64,000 nt of DNA from Clostridiales bacterium (GTDB lineage Bacteria; Bacillota; Clostridia; Saccharofermentanales; Saccharofermentanaceae), in the NCBI GenBank assembly GCA_017428155.1, contig JAFRRJ010000053.1, forward strand, positions 1-64,000, in the 5' to 3' direction. Shown here one piece after another: positions 34,999 to 43,026 of this stretch. The position numbers were made by a program, and so were the translations under genes. Every line of letters starts with the position of its first letter. The first letter of the stretch is position 1. Below the pieces are notes generated by a model. The model saw nothing but the letters and a program-made list of their open reading frames with translations. It searched no databases and was not told the origin of the DNA.

Positions 34999-35538
34999 CT
35001 ATAACTTAAGCTTCTCCATATACTGCACGGGAACATTCTTTGTTAGCCAAACGTTATTTACAGAGCAAAAGAACTTATACCCGTCACGATACATTTCTCC
35101 ACTTTTAACTATATAGATAACCGGTTTTCCATGCCTCTGTCCGACCTTGTATGCAGTCTCTTCATTCGAAGACAGATGAACGTATAACCTTGACTTTGGA
35201 ATCAAGCCTTCCTTATCGATAGAATCAACATATTTCTCACCGGTTCCGTGATAAAGGATCTCCGGCGGTTCTTTCTCATCAAGCTCAACATCAACAGGAA
35301 TTGAATGTCCCTGATTTGCTCTTATGAGAGTCTTGTCTTCATTGAAAGAGTACCGTTGCTTCTCATCTTCTGAAACAATCTGTTCCAACACAGCCATATC
35401 TATAGGATGCATCTTTGATACTCCTGCTATCAGTTCATCAACATTAGCCCAGCCATGCTCATCAAGGGTAATGCCGATCACTTCCGGTTTATGACGCAAT
35501 ATAAGCGAAATGTATTTACTGATTTCTTTGTAATTCAT
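34999..35538 (-). CDS. kptA: RNA 2'-phosphotransferase, KptA/Tpt1 family
   Basis: 179 residues, the usual size. Family blocks are all visible: KYISLILRHKPE, LDEHGWANVDELI, RANQGHS, LYHGT, VHLSS and the GQRHGKPVIY segment, with the Arg-His-Arg residues used for NAD+ and RNA binding. Tpt1/KptA transfers an internal 2'-phosphate from RNA to NAD+. Its natural bacterial substrate is unclear. Here it lies inside an AT-rich immunity-like island, not near tRNA genes, so a defensive or detoxifying role is possible but unproven. Confidence 0.9.
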   Translation of the reverse strand: MNYKEISKYISLILRHKPEVIGITLDEHGWANVDELIAGVSKMHPIDMAVLEQIVSEDEKQRYSFNEDKTLIRANQGHSIPVDVELDEKEPPEILYHGTGEKYVDSIDKEGLIPKSRLYVHLSSNEETAYKVGQRHGKPVIYIVKSGEMYRDGYKFFCSVNNVWLTKNVPVQYMEKLKL

Positions 35539-35579
35539 TATTTGTACCTGCGCAGACTAATAATTCGCATTATAATCCT

Positions 35580-35623
35580 TTATCTGCCGTCATATAATTC
35601 ACAATCAACGAATGTGTTTTTAT
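35580..35623. repeat. 44-bp direct repeat, copy A
   Basis: Differs from copy B (36469-36512) at one base of 44. On the minus strand it would encode KNTFVDCELYDGR-stop, the C-terminus of the 209-residue gene, but here it is detached from any gene. The two copies flank the gene at 35636-36469. Confidence 0.85.
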
Positions 35624-35635
35624 TAACCTTCTTTA

Positions 35636-36469
35636 TTAACCTTCTTCCAATCTGTCTATCATCATGATCTCATCTTCTGTCAAATCACAAATCGAAAAAC
35701 CAACTATTTGATTACAATTATCGACCAGCAAATCAAATCTTCCATTTCGATATGATTTTACCGGCTCTTGTTCTTCTTCAAATAGACAAACCAGGTTTCC
35801 TTCATGTTTGAACATGCTATATCCTTTTACAACGCAAATACAATCATTAACTTTTGAGAAAACACTTCTATCAATTATTACATCTCTGTTCTGAGAATTA
35901 TCCAGAAACTCAAATGACTTTAGCATCTTAATCTTAGTTACAAATGCAGTAACACTGACAATCATTCCATTATGAATATCAACCACAACAACTACCGGAC
36001 GCATACCGCACCCCTTCGTTAAATACCAATAACACGGCGCTTCACATTTATGACTCGAATTAACTACTGATATCCCTATCAAACCACCGGCATAACTATC
36101 AAATGAGATGTCAAACTTGTTTTTTATTCGCTTTAAATCTTTTACTGACAACATAACAGGCTGCCACCCAAACATTTCCGGGTATATTCTCCAGGTTGGA
36201 TAACACCATCCGTCGACGCAATCCATATTATCCATTATTTCATCTTCCAATTCCTCTTCACCAATCTCACGCATTTCGGCTCTGATCGACTCTAACACGT
36301 TATACATGGTGTCTTTATCCATTCCCGCTTGCTTATATTGGATCAATAAGTCATAAATACCGGTTGGTTTATTACCGCTTTTCAACTTGCGCAACACTTC
36401 TTCCCTTAATTCATCAAACACAGCTATTACCCCCAAATACACTTTGCCTAACAACTGGCATTCATCCAT
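35636..36469 (-). CDS. Island protein flanked by 44-bp repeats, unknown
   Basis: 277 residues, soluble. The N-terminal 85 residues are helical and acidic (LREEVLRKLKSG, then DEIMDNMDCVDGW), a pattern seen in immunity-like proteins; the rest alternates strands and contains several cysteines. No family recognised. Its start codon overlaps the stop of the upstream gene (TAATG). The gene sits between two nearly identical 44-bp repeats, as if inserted as a cassette. Confidence 0.5.
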   Translation of the reverse strand: MDECQLLGKVYLGVIAVFDELREEVLRKLKSGNKPTGIYDLLIQYKQAGMDKDTMYNVLESIRAEMREIGEEELEDEIMDNMDCVDGWCYPTWRIYPEMFGWQPVMLSVKDLKRIKNKFDISFDSYAGGLIGISVVNSSHKCEAPCYWYLTKGCGMRPVVVVVDIHNGMIVSVTAFVTKIKMLKSFEFLDNSQNRDVIIDRSVFSKVNDCICVVKGYSMFKHEGNLVCLFEEEQEPVKSYRNGRFDLLVDNCNQIVGFSICDLTEDEIMMIDRLEEG

Positions 36470-36512
36470 TATCTGCCGTCATATAATACACAATCAACGA
36501 ATGTGTTTTTAT
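36469..36512. repeat. 44-bp direct repeat, copy B
   Basis: This copy is the 3' end of the 209-residue gene (codons for KNTFVDCVLYDGR-stop). A 21-bp part of it recurs at 38795-38815. Confidence 0.85.
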
Positions 36513-37098
36513 AAAACCCTGCTCTTGTTCCAACAATGTATCGTCTGGAATCTTCAAAACAAAAAACATGGATTTTATCTTTAGGCACTTCCATTCCCAT
36601 TCTTTTTGATATATAAGCTACATCCTTATCTTCAGTGTTAACTATTACTCCTGTTTTATCCCTGCCTAAAGGCATATTTATGTATTCAACACCAATGAAA
36701 TATAGATCTATGTTATATTCACCATTCTTAGCTCGAAAACATGTTTCTCCCATTCCTATTAAATAATTCCATAACGAAAACTTATAATTCCGCCCTTCTT
36801 CTGCATCAATACGAACACAATCAGCCTTATGGCATTTATACATTTCATAACGTGGATATGACATAGTATGCTTAGTTATGTCAACGGGAACAATAGCATC
36901 AGCTTCAACCCTGTTCTCACCAAATTCAATCAGACCCTTTTCTTTGATCATTTTCGCACCAAACTTATAATCTGAATACGCAACGAGATCTATGTCTTTT
37001 ACATTAAAACACAGAACATAATCCGCCCATGTCTGCGGATCAGGATGTTCACACATCACCAGATATTTCTCGACGCCATTAATATTCAATAAATGCAT
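36469..37098 (-). CDS. Island protein of unknown function (carries repeat copy B)
   Basis: 209 residues, soluble, with alternating strands. No family recognised. The first residues, MHLLNINGVEKYLVM, and the lack of a good ribosome binding site suggest low expression or coupling to something upstream. Its last 13 codons lie in the 44-bp repeat, which elsewhere in the island appears detached, so this 3' end has been copied. Confidence 0.5.
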   Translation of the reverse strand: MHLLNINGVEKYLVMCEHPDPQTWADYVLCFNVKDIDLVAYSDYKFGAKMIKEKGLIEFGENRVEADAIVPVDITKHTMSYPRYEMYKCHKADCVRIDAEEGRNYKFSLWNYLIGMGETCFRAKNGEYNIDLYFIGVEYINMPLGRDKTGVIVNTEDKDVAYISKRMGMEVPKDKIHVFCFEDSRRYIVGTRAGFYKNTFVDCVLYDGR

Positions 37099-37121
37099 AA
37101 TTCAATTCACACTTTTGACTG

Positions 37122-37610
37122 TTAAACGGATAATACTTTTCCTAAATCCAGAATTGCTATTGCCATTATACAAAGAGATAATAAGGTCTGCATGTTAATA
37201 TACACTCTTCTGTAACATAATCCCCAAGCACCAGTTAACGTAAATAAAAATGAACATATAAACAACTGAGCAACAGACTGCATTTGTTCAGATATATTTG
37301 CAGTCAACATTAATAGAATATCCCATTCCGTTAACACAACTCCGACAATAACACTTGCTATTTCAACAATTAAATAAAATATCGATGTTATAGTTTCATT
37401 CTGATCTTTGTTAAGGATTGTTTTATGGCTGTGAATAAACAAGAATATACATCCTGCTATGGCAAATGATGTGCCAACAGCAAAGATAAAATAATACCCG
37501 ATATATCTAAATGCTTCTCCTAAATCAAAAGAGAAAACGGCACTAAAAAACAATATGCACCAACCAACAGCAATGAAAACAACACCTTTTTTTCTATTTG
37601 ATATATTCAT
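37122..37610 (-). CDS. Four-helix membrane protein of the island
   Basis: About 162 residues with four hydrophobic helices and short loops. No family recognised. The ATG at 37610 has GGAGGGG at good spacing. It is the only membrane protein among the island genes, which could fit immunity against a membrane-active toxin, an inference from position. Confidence 0.55.
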   Translation of the reverse strand: MNISNRKKGVVFIAVGWCILFFSAVFSFDLGEAFRYIGYYFIFAVGTSFAIAGCIFLFIHSHKTILNKDQNETITSIFYLIVEIASVIVGVVLTEWDILLMLTANISEQMQSVAQLFICSFLFTLTGAWGLCYRRVYINMQTLLSLCIMAIAILDLGKVLSV

Positions 37611-37663
37611 ATTACCCCTCCACAATAATTCCGAATAAGTCTAACACAAAACCAATAAAATCA

Positions 37664-38578
37664 TTATTTAGTGACATTACCGTTTTCATTGGTCCCATCA
37701 TTCCATGATTCTATTAGAGTATAATACTTGGCATTTTCATGAATAAACAACTCTTTGCCGCCAAGCATATATGCTTCAAAGATAAAGCGCTTTCCTTCCT
37801 CTGTCTGACCTGATTCATATAAGCACTGACCATATCGTATTAAGACGAATTCATTTATCATTTCAAACTGGTTATATAAATCGCGAAAAAATGGAAGGGC
37901 ATCGGAATAATCACCTTTAAAGAAGTAAACATCCCCTTTGGCGGCATATATCCAGCTTGCCGCATCCCATTTGAGTTTAGGTTCGGGAAGCAAGTCCCAA
38001 GCACTGTCATATTCGAGAAGTGCTTCATCAAACAATCCATCGTCGAATAATCTGTCACCTTCTTCACAATAACTAGTTATTAATTTATATAAATCGTCAT
38101 CAAGTTCATCGTTATCGCTATAAGCATTGGAATCAGAGTTTGTCCCCTTCAATTCCGATTCCTTGCCTGACATAAAGTCAATATATTTTGAATCAGCCGC
38201 ATTGAAACATCTTCCTTCAGATTTCTTATCAGCTATATGAAAGAGTTCTCTAGCTTCCTGCAGATTGTTATTCATATAAGCAATTTTCCCAAGCAGCATT
38301 TCCCTGTGACCAGAGTCTGCTCTTTCAGGATCAGCCAACGCTATATGATTCTTCCATTCATTCATCAATGGTATGTTATTGGTTTCAATTGCCAACTGAA
38401 CTACACGCCAAGCAACTAAATAACTCTCATCATAATAATACTTATCATTAGGAATTAATGACCAACAGTCCAATAACATTAAGAGTTCTTCGTTATACTT
38501 GTGTTCGTTTAATAGTTTTAGACACTGATTATAGTATTCATTAAATAATCTGAGTTTTTCTCCACCTATGTTAGGCAT
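37664..38578 (-). CDS. TPR-like repeat protein of the island
   Basis: 304 residues. Helical pairs resembling tetratricopeptide repeats cover most of the length, with an acidic linker near residues 135-160. Proteins starting MPxIGGEKLRLFNEYYN occur beside polymorphic-toxin loci in clostridia to my knowledge of the family pattern. A remnant of the same start lies at 34288-34356. GAGGTGA lies before the ATG. It may be an immunity or chaperone-like protein. Confidence 0.6.
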   Translation of the reverse strand: MPNIGGEKLRLFNEYYNQCLKLLNEHKYNEELLMLLDCWSLIPNDKYYYDESYLVAWRVVQLAIETNNIPLMNEWKNHIALADPERADSGHREMLLGKIAYMNNNLQEARELFHIADKKSEGRCFNAADSKYIDFMSGKESELKGTNSDSNAYSDNDELDDDLYKLITSYCEEGDRLFDDGLFDEALLEYDSAWDLLPEPKLKWDAASWIYAAKGDVYFFKGDYSDALPFFRDLYNQFEMINEFVLIRYGQCLYESGQTEEGKRFIFEAYMLGGKELFIHENAKYYTLIESWNDGTNENGNVTK

Positions 38579-38606
38579 TTTTTCACCTCTTTTTTCTATT
38601 TTATTA

Positions 38607-38795
38607 CTACGATGCTGGAGGAAGATATGTTATTTCACTTCCAGCTAATTTTGCTCCCGCTGAACGATTGTATCGAAAATACTCCAAATAATAATTGTTT
38701 GGATTATTCATCCAAGCCCGAACTTGAGAAGAAAGCGGTCCATATAATCTCCCCAGATTATTCCACCAAGTAACAGCATCCGTTTTATGAGACAT
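38607..38795 (-). pseudogene. Fragment resembling the C-terminal tip of a toxin-like protein
   Basis: Sixty-two codons from an ATG that lies at the end of the 21-bp repeat. The peptide (DAVTWWNNLGRLYGPL, then AWMNNPNNYYLEY) is rich in Trp, Asn and Tyr and ends in a Ser-stop, like the last part of a secreted effector. It has no ribosome binding site, so it is probably untranslated. No toxin domain can be assigned from this fragment. Confidence 0.4.
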
Positions 38796-38815
38796 ATCTG
38801 CCGTCATATAATTCA
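38795..38815. repeat. 21-bp partial copy of the 44-bp repeat
   Basis: TATCTGCCGTCATATAATTCA matches copy A exactly and marks the junction between the truncated fragment at 38607 and the gene at 38826. On the minus strand it encodes ELYDGR followed by unrelated codons. Confidence 0.75.
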
Positions 38816-38825
38816 AAAGTTAAAA

Positions 38826-39407
38826 CTATTTATTTGCTTTTATAAAGTATCTGTACCCTTTGAAGATAACTATAAATTCCTTGTTATTTTCAATTACTTC
38901 AAACTCATAATCGGTATTGGCACAGAATATATACGTATTTTTATCATATTCTGAACTTGCATTTTTACCATTTGTTAATTGTATTAGTGATACTCGCAAT
39001 GTGAAATTCAGCATGTCAATTATTCGTTTTGCCAATTTCGTAGACACACTACTCCACATAGCATATTTTGAGTTTCCTCGGATAACATTTCCTAAATAAA
39101 TATTTTCTAAAGATAAATTTTGTAGTTCTCTATCCAAAAACCGGTTTATCGGTTCAGAGAAAAGAAACATTTCTAATTCAGCAAAAGAATTAAACCTGTT
39201 ACAACTGATTTTCCCAAAATCAGATTCCCACCTTATCATTAAACTATCATTTTGAATAATCAATGAATATCCATTTGAACTAATGGTATTGTAATCAAAG
39301 TATAATTCAACAGCTTCCTCAAAGACTGGTAATTTCGGAAAAACGCTTCTTATTTTACCCCAATCGTCATATAAATGGTTATATATGCAATTATAACTAT
39401 TATCTAT
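38826..39407 (-). pseudogene. Island gene with ATA in place of a start codon
   Basis: An open frame of 194 codons runs from a stop near 39432 to 38826 with no ATG, GTG or TTG in its first 48 codons from 39407. An AGGGGG site nine bases before an ATA (39407) is well placed, and the peptide from there (DNSYNCIYNHLYDDWGKIRS) looks like a normal N-terminus. It is either started at ATA or inactivated by a start-codon change. A TTG at 39263 would give a shorter protein but lacks a site. No family recognised; it resembles an immunity protein. Confidence 0.5.
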
Positions 39408-39607
39408 ACCTATTATCCCCCTAAGTAATTACATATCTGCGGTAAAGTATTTAGTTTTCGATTGCGTGGATATTACATTATTTTATAAACATCATTCAAT
39501 ACTGTGGATGCACAAAACTGTACTCATTGTATTATGCGCTTTGACACCTGGACAATGAAAACGCCTCCTTTACGGGAATTTCCACCACTTGACGTGCTAT
39601 TTCACAA

Positions 39608-39637
39608 AATAAAAACGCGTCCCCTAAAGAACGCGTT
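39608..39637 (-). terminator. Terminator after the ferredoxin gene
   Basis: A 7-bp stem (AACGCGT against ACGCGTT) with a 10-base loop is followed on the minus strand by TTTTTATTTTG. In the rest of the 403-base gap 39265-39667 I see only the ATA-start frame and no other gene. Confidence 0.75.
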
Positions 39638-39667
39638 AAGATTGCTTGGTTTAAATCTTACGATCTA

Positions 39668-39838
39668 TTAGCCTTCAGCGATAGCGCCTGTAGGGCAGGA
39701 AGCTTCGCAAGCACCGCAGGAAACACAAACATCAGCGTCGATGTTGTACTGTGTATCACCCTGAGAAATAGCTCCAACGGGGCAGCCATCAGCGCATGTG
39801 CCGCAAGAAACGCAAGCGTCAGAAATTACATATGCCAT
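39668..39838 (-). CDS. Clostridial-type 2[4Fe-4S] ferredoxin
   Basis: 56-residue protein. Two CxxCxxCxxxCP clusters are perfect (CVSCGTCADGCP and CVSCGACEASCP), the classic clostridial ferredoxin. It carries low-potential electrons to enzymes such as hydrogenase or pyruvate:ferredoxin oxidoreductase. AGGAGG lies nine bases before the ATG. It stands alone between the AT-rich island and the ricT operon. Confidence 0.97.
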   Translation of the reverse strand: MAYVISDACVSCGTCADGCPVGAISQGDTQYNIDADVCVSCGACEASCPTGAIAEG

Positions 39839-39873
39839 AAAAAATATCCTCCTATTCAGATTGATAACTGATT

Positions 39874-39893
39874 ATTTCACAAAAAGGTGAAAT
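39874..39893. promoter_or_regulatory. Inverted repeat upstream of the ferredoxin gene
   Basis: ATTTCAC-aaaaag-GTGAAAT, a 7-bp inverted repeat in the 93-base gap between ricT and the ferredoxin gene. It could be the ricT terminator or an operator; no T tract follows. Confidence 0.3.
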
Positions 39894-39931
39894 CAACAAG
39901 TGTTTACCGACTTTTGTCGATAACGCGGGGT

Positions 39932-40822
39932 TCACTCCTCTTCGCCGTCAGAATCGCTGTAAGCGCCGTTCATGTCAGGATAGTCGTTAAATGCAGTATT
40001 TTTGCTGTTGCGCTTAGCCATGTCATGGTTCAGATCCTCAAGAGCTGCCCAGGAGAACTTCTCTATCTCGGTGTCATTCTCGGTGACGAACTTAACATTT
40101 ACAGTCTCTTCGATATAGTTAACGTCAGTAACAAGGCCCATTCCGTTAGGTGTTCTGATTCTGGCACCTGCTTCGGGAAGTCTTCTGTGAGCGTCGTCGT
40201 AAGCTTCCTTCTCGAACTGGAGGCAGCACATAAGCCTTCCGCACGCGCCGTTCAGTTTGCCCGGATTAAGGGATAATCCCTGGGCTCTTGCAAGCTTTAA
40301 GTTGACGGGAGCAAAACGGTTAAGAAACGAGCAGCAGCAAAGCTCCCTGCCGCACATGCCGATTCCGCCGACGAGCTTTGCCTGATCTCTTGAACCGATC
40401 TGTCTTAACTCGATCCTGGTGCGGAATGTATAAGCGAGGTCTTTAACGAGTTCTCTGAAGTCCACCCTTCCGTCTGCCGTGAAATAGAATGTCAGTTTCT
40501 TCAGGTCAAAGGAATATTCGCAGTCAACGAGATTCATCTCGATAGAACGTGCGGCGATCAGCTCCTTGCACTTGAAGAAGGCATCCTTTTCCTTGGCGCA
40601 TATGTCGTAGTACTTATCAAGCTCTTTCTCATTTGCGATGCGCTTGATAGCGGGGATCTCCTCTTTGGTATCTTCGACGTAGGGTTCCTGCGCAACAAAT
40701 GCGATCTCCTCGCCAAGCTCGGTATCGATCATGACTGCGTCGCCCAGGCTCAGAGCATAGCCGTCGCAGCTGTATCTTAATGTGACGCCAGCGTCTCTTG
40801 TACGTAAATTAACGATCTTCAT
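39932..40822 (-). CDS. ricT: PSP1-domain protein RicT (YaaT)
   Basis: 296 residues. The cysteine-rich PSP1/RicT segment is clear (GMCGRELCCC, then GACGRLMCCLQFE). RicT forms the Y-complex with RicA and RicF, which binds iron-sulphur clusters and stimulates RNase Y processing and, in spore formers, Spo0A phosphorelay. It overlaps the holB stop as ATGA. Position after tmk-holB is standard in Firmicutes. A charged C-terminal tail of about 40 residues is variable. Confidence 0.92.
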   Translation of the reverse strand: MKIVNLRTRDAGVTLRYSCDGYALSLGDAVMIDTELGEEIAFVAQEPYVEDTKEEIPAIKRIANEKELDKYYDICAKEKDAFFKCKELIAARSIEMNLVDCEYSFDLKKLTFYFTADGRVDFRELVKDLAYTFRTRIELRQIGSRDQAKLVGGIGMCGRELCCCSFLNRFAPVNLKLARAQGLSLNPGKLNGACGRLMCCLQFEKEAYDDAHRRLPEAGARIRTPNGMGLVTDVNYIEETVNVKFVTENDTEIEKFSWAALEDLNHDMAKRNSKNTAFNDYPDMNGAYSDSDGEEE

Positions 40823-41829
40823 TTCTTAAGCTCCTCATGTATGCGAAGAAGCATGGCGGATGCAGTGGAATCAAAGTTGGAATTGACTTCCAAAGCCCTA
40901 AGGAAGGTATTTACCGCTTCAGTGCATCTTCCTAATTTAAGTGTGGTTATATGTTTATTGGTGAGAACAAAGTTCTCGATTGCTTCCCTGTCCTGTTCGT
41001 TGTTGATCTTGCGGCATTCCGGGTAGTTGATGAGCCTGCCTGCGTCATCAAGGAATAAAAGGATCGATGAAGCGATTATCTTCGCATCGTCCTTAAAGCC
41101 GTTAAGAACTTCCAAATAGTCTTCGAGCACATCGATATATGAGCTCTCAGGCATTGCGATCATTATGCTGTTTATCTCGTGTCTCAGGCTGACACCGGAA
41201 TCCTCCATTGCAAGGCTTATGGCCTTTCCGGGGATCCTTCCGCTGTTATATACTGCCGATTTGATTTTCGAGTCCTCAAGATCGGGGCAATTGGCCCTTA
41301 CGATCTGCTCTAATTCCTCTTCGCTGTAAGGATCGAGCTTGATCTCAGTAACTCTGGACATGACGGTATCAAGGACGGCATCCGTATTTGAACTTGTAAG
41401 AATGAATACGACATCCTTCTTGGGTTCTTCCAGAGACTTAAGGAGCGCATTCTGGCTCTCGACGCCGAGATAATCGAAATCTATTATGAACGTCTTAGTC
41501 CTTGCGAACTGAGGCTTTAAGTAGGACTCCGCGACGACATAGTCCTTTATGAAGTCGACCTTGACCATCTTGGTCTCGGAAGGTTCGTAGACTCTGGTAA
41601 CGTCAGGCGTCGTGAAGTTATCGAAATACTTGCAGTTGGTGCACACTCCGCAAGCGCCGTCAGCGCCCGCGTCAGAGCACATCAAAGCCTTGGCAAACTC
41701 CTCTGCGATGAGCCTTTTGCCCATACCCACAGGACCTGAGAGCATATATGCCCCGCTGCCGCGCCTCTGGGCCTCAGCAGCTAATCTGAGCTTGATCTGC
41801 TTCTGTCCTGTGATATTGGAAAATGCCAT
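40819..41829 (-). CDS. holB: DNA polymerase III delta-prime subunit
   Basis: 336 residues of the clamp-loader AAA+ type. P-loop GPVGMGKR, a zinc knuckle with cysteines in CSDAGADGACGVCTNC, and the sensor segment ESQNALLKSLEEP are visible. It works with the delta and tau/gamma subunits to load the sliding clamp. The start overlaps the tmk stop by one base. Confidence 0.9.
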   Translation of the reverse strand: MAFSNITGQKQIKLRLAAEAQRRGSGAYMLSGPVGMGKRLIAEEFAKALMCSDAGADGACGVCTNCKYFDNFTTPDVTRVYEPSETKMVKVDFIKDYVVAESYLKPQFARTKTFIIDFDYLGVESQNALLKSLEEPKKDVVFILTSSNTDAVLDTVMSRVTEIKLDPYSEEELEQIVRANCPDLEDSKIKSAVYNSGRIPGKAISLAMEDSGVSLRHEINSIMIAMPESSYIDVLEDYLEVLNGFKDDAKIIASSILLFLDDAGRLINYPECRKINNEQDREAIENFVLTNKHITTLKLGRCTEAVNTFLRALEVNSNFDSTASAMLLRIHEELKK

Positions 41830-42449
41830 CAGATCTTACCTTTCAAGCTTTCTATTACCACATTGAATATCTCATCAATGCCAAGCGTTGCGTCTATCGT
41901 AACGATCCGCCCGTCTGAATTAGATGCGAGCTCCAGATAACCTTTGCGCACGTCTTCCTGGAACTTCAAGCCGGCAAGTTCGATCCTGTCAGAGGCCTCG
42001 CCCCTCTTGCCGCGCCTTGCAAGAGCTTCTTCCGCGCTGATGTCGAAAAAGAATGTGACATCCGGCTTAAGGCCGCCCGTTGCCGCCATGTTAAGCCCTG
42101 CAACGAAATCCATGCCCATGCCTCTTGCCATTCCCTGATATGCCGATGAGGAATCAAAGAACCTGTCGCAAATAACGATCTTACCCTCTTCAAGAGCCGG
42201 CTTGATCACTTCATCCGTGATCTGTGCTCTTGCAGCCTCGAAAAGAAGCAGCTCTGTCCTTGCCGTCATACGTGAATTCTTCTTATCGAGAAGGATCTCC
42301 CTGATGCGCTCGCCTATTGCCGTGCCGCCGGGTTCCCTGACAAAGATGAAGTCCTTGCCGTTGTCCTTAAGATAATCCTTAAGGAGCTCGCACTGCGTGC
42401 TCTTGCCGCAGCCGTCAATGCCTTCAAAAGTGATAAATATGCCCTTCAT
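41829..42449 (-). CDS. tmk: Thymidylate kinase
   Basis: 206 residues. Motifs: P-loop EGIDGCGKST, the DR(F/Y)-type DRFFDSSSAYQG, and the lid segment. Converts dTMP to dTDP. It follows the disordered Asn/Arg-rich protein by two bases. Confidence 0.95.
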   Translation of the reverse strand: MKGIFITFEGIDGCGKSTQCELLKDYLKDNGKDFIFVREPGGTAIGERIREILLDKKNSRMTARTELLLFEAARAQITDEVIKPALEEGKIVICDRFFDSSSAYQGMARGMGMDFVAGLNMAATGGLKPDVTFFFDISAEEALARRGKRGEASDRIELAGLKFQEDVRKGYLELASNSDGRIVTIDATLGIDEIFNVVIESLKGKI

Positions 42450-42451
42450 CG

Positions 42452-42961
42452 TCAGTTGAGATTAATATTCTTGAGTGATGCGATCTCAAGATATATTTCC
42501 TTGGTTATTCTGGCGTTGTCGCTCCTGATGTCGTCGATAGTCTCGACCTTCTTAACATTCTTGGCGACTTCTTCATTTATCTCTCTGCTGCGCTTATTCT
42601 TCCTGGGGTTCTGATTAAACTGCTGATTGCGCTTCTCATTGCCCTGGTTCTGCTCACGGTCACGCTTGAACTTATTGTTATTCTCGCGTCCGCCCTGCTT
42701 CTCGCGGTCGTAATTGCGCTCTCTGTTATCACGGTTCTTCCCTTCATTCTGGAATTCCGCATTATTCTGTCTCTTATTCTCGTTACCGCCCTGCCTTTGG
42801 CCGTTATTTCTTCTTCTGTGATTCTGATTGCGGTTCCTGTATCTGGGGTTGCCCTGCTTCTCCGAATCAGATCTCTGGCGCCTGTTTTCTTTGTTAAAGC
42901 CCTGTTCGTTATTGCGGTTATTCGACTGCTGAACCGGTGCGCCCTGGTTGTTTTCTGACAT
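42452..42961 (-). CDS. Disordered Asn/Arg/Gln-rich protein in the folate-tmk operon
   Basis: About 169 residues. Residues 1-125 are extremely rich in Asn, Arg, Gln, Glu and Lys with many NNR, NRN and RREN-type runs and almost no hydrophobic residues, so they are intrinsically disordered. The last 45 residues form a probable helix (EVAKNVKKVETIDDIRSD, then ITKEIYLEIASLKNINLN). GGAGG five bases before the ATG at 42961. This composition is typical of RNA-binding proteins, but no family is recognised. Confidence 0.65.
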   Translation of the reverse strand: MSENNQGAPVQQSNNRNNEQGFNKENRRQRSDSEKQGNPRYRNRNQNHRRRNNGQRQGGNENKRQNNAEFQNEGKNRDNRERNYDREKQGGRENNNKFKRDREQNQGNEKRNQQFNQNPRKNKRSREINEEVAKNVKKVETIDDIRSDNARITKEIYLEIASLKNINLN

Positions 42962-43026
42962 AAAAACCTCCATCTTTCTCTCTAGTGGCAATTAATTATA
43001 AACTTTGGTACCTGATAACTCAATTA

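Noticed and set aside
35580..36512. 44-bp repeats as insertion-sequence ends
   Set aside because: They are direct, not inverted, and no transposase or integrase lies between or near them.
38607..38816. 70-codon gene starting MNYMTAD
   Set aside because: The first seven codons are the 21-bp repeat read in a shifted frame; only the part after it resembles a protein tail.
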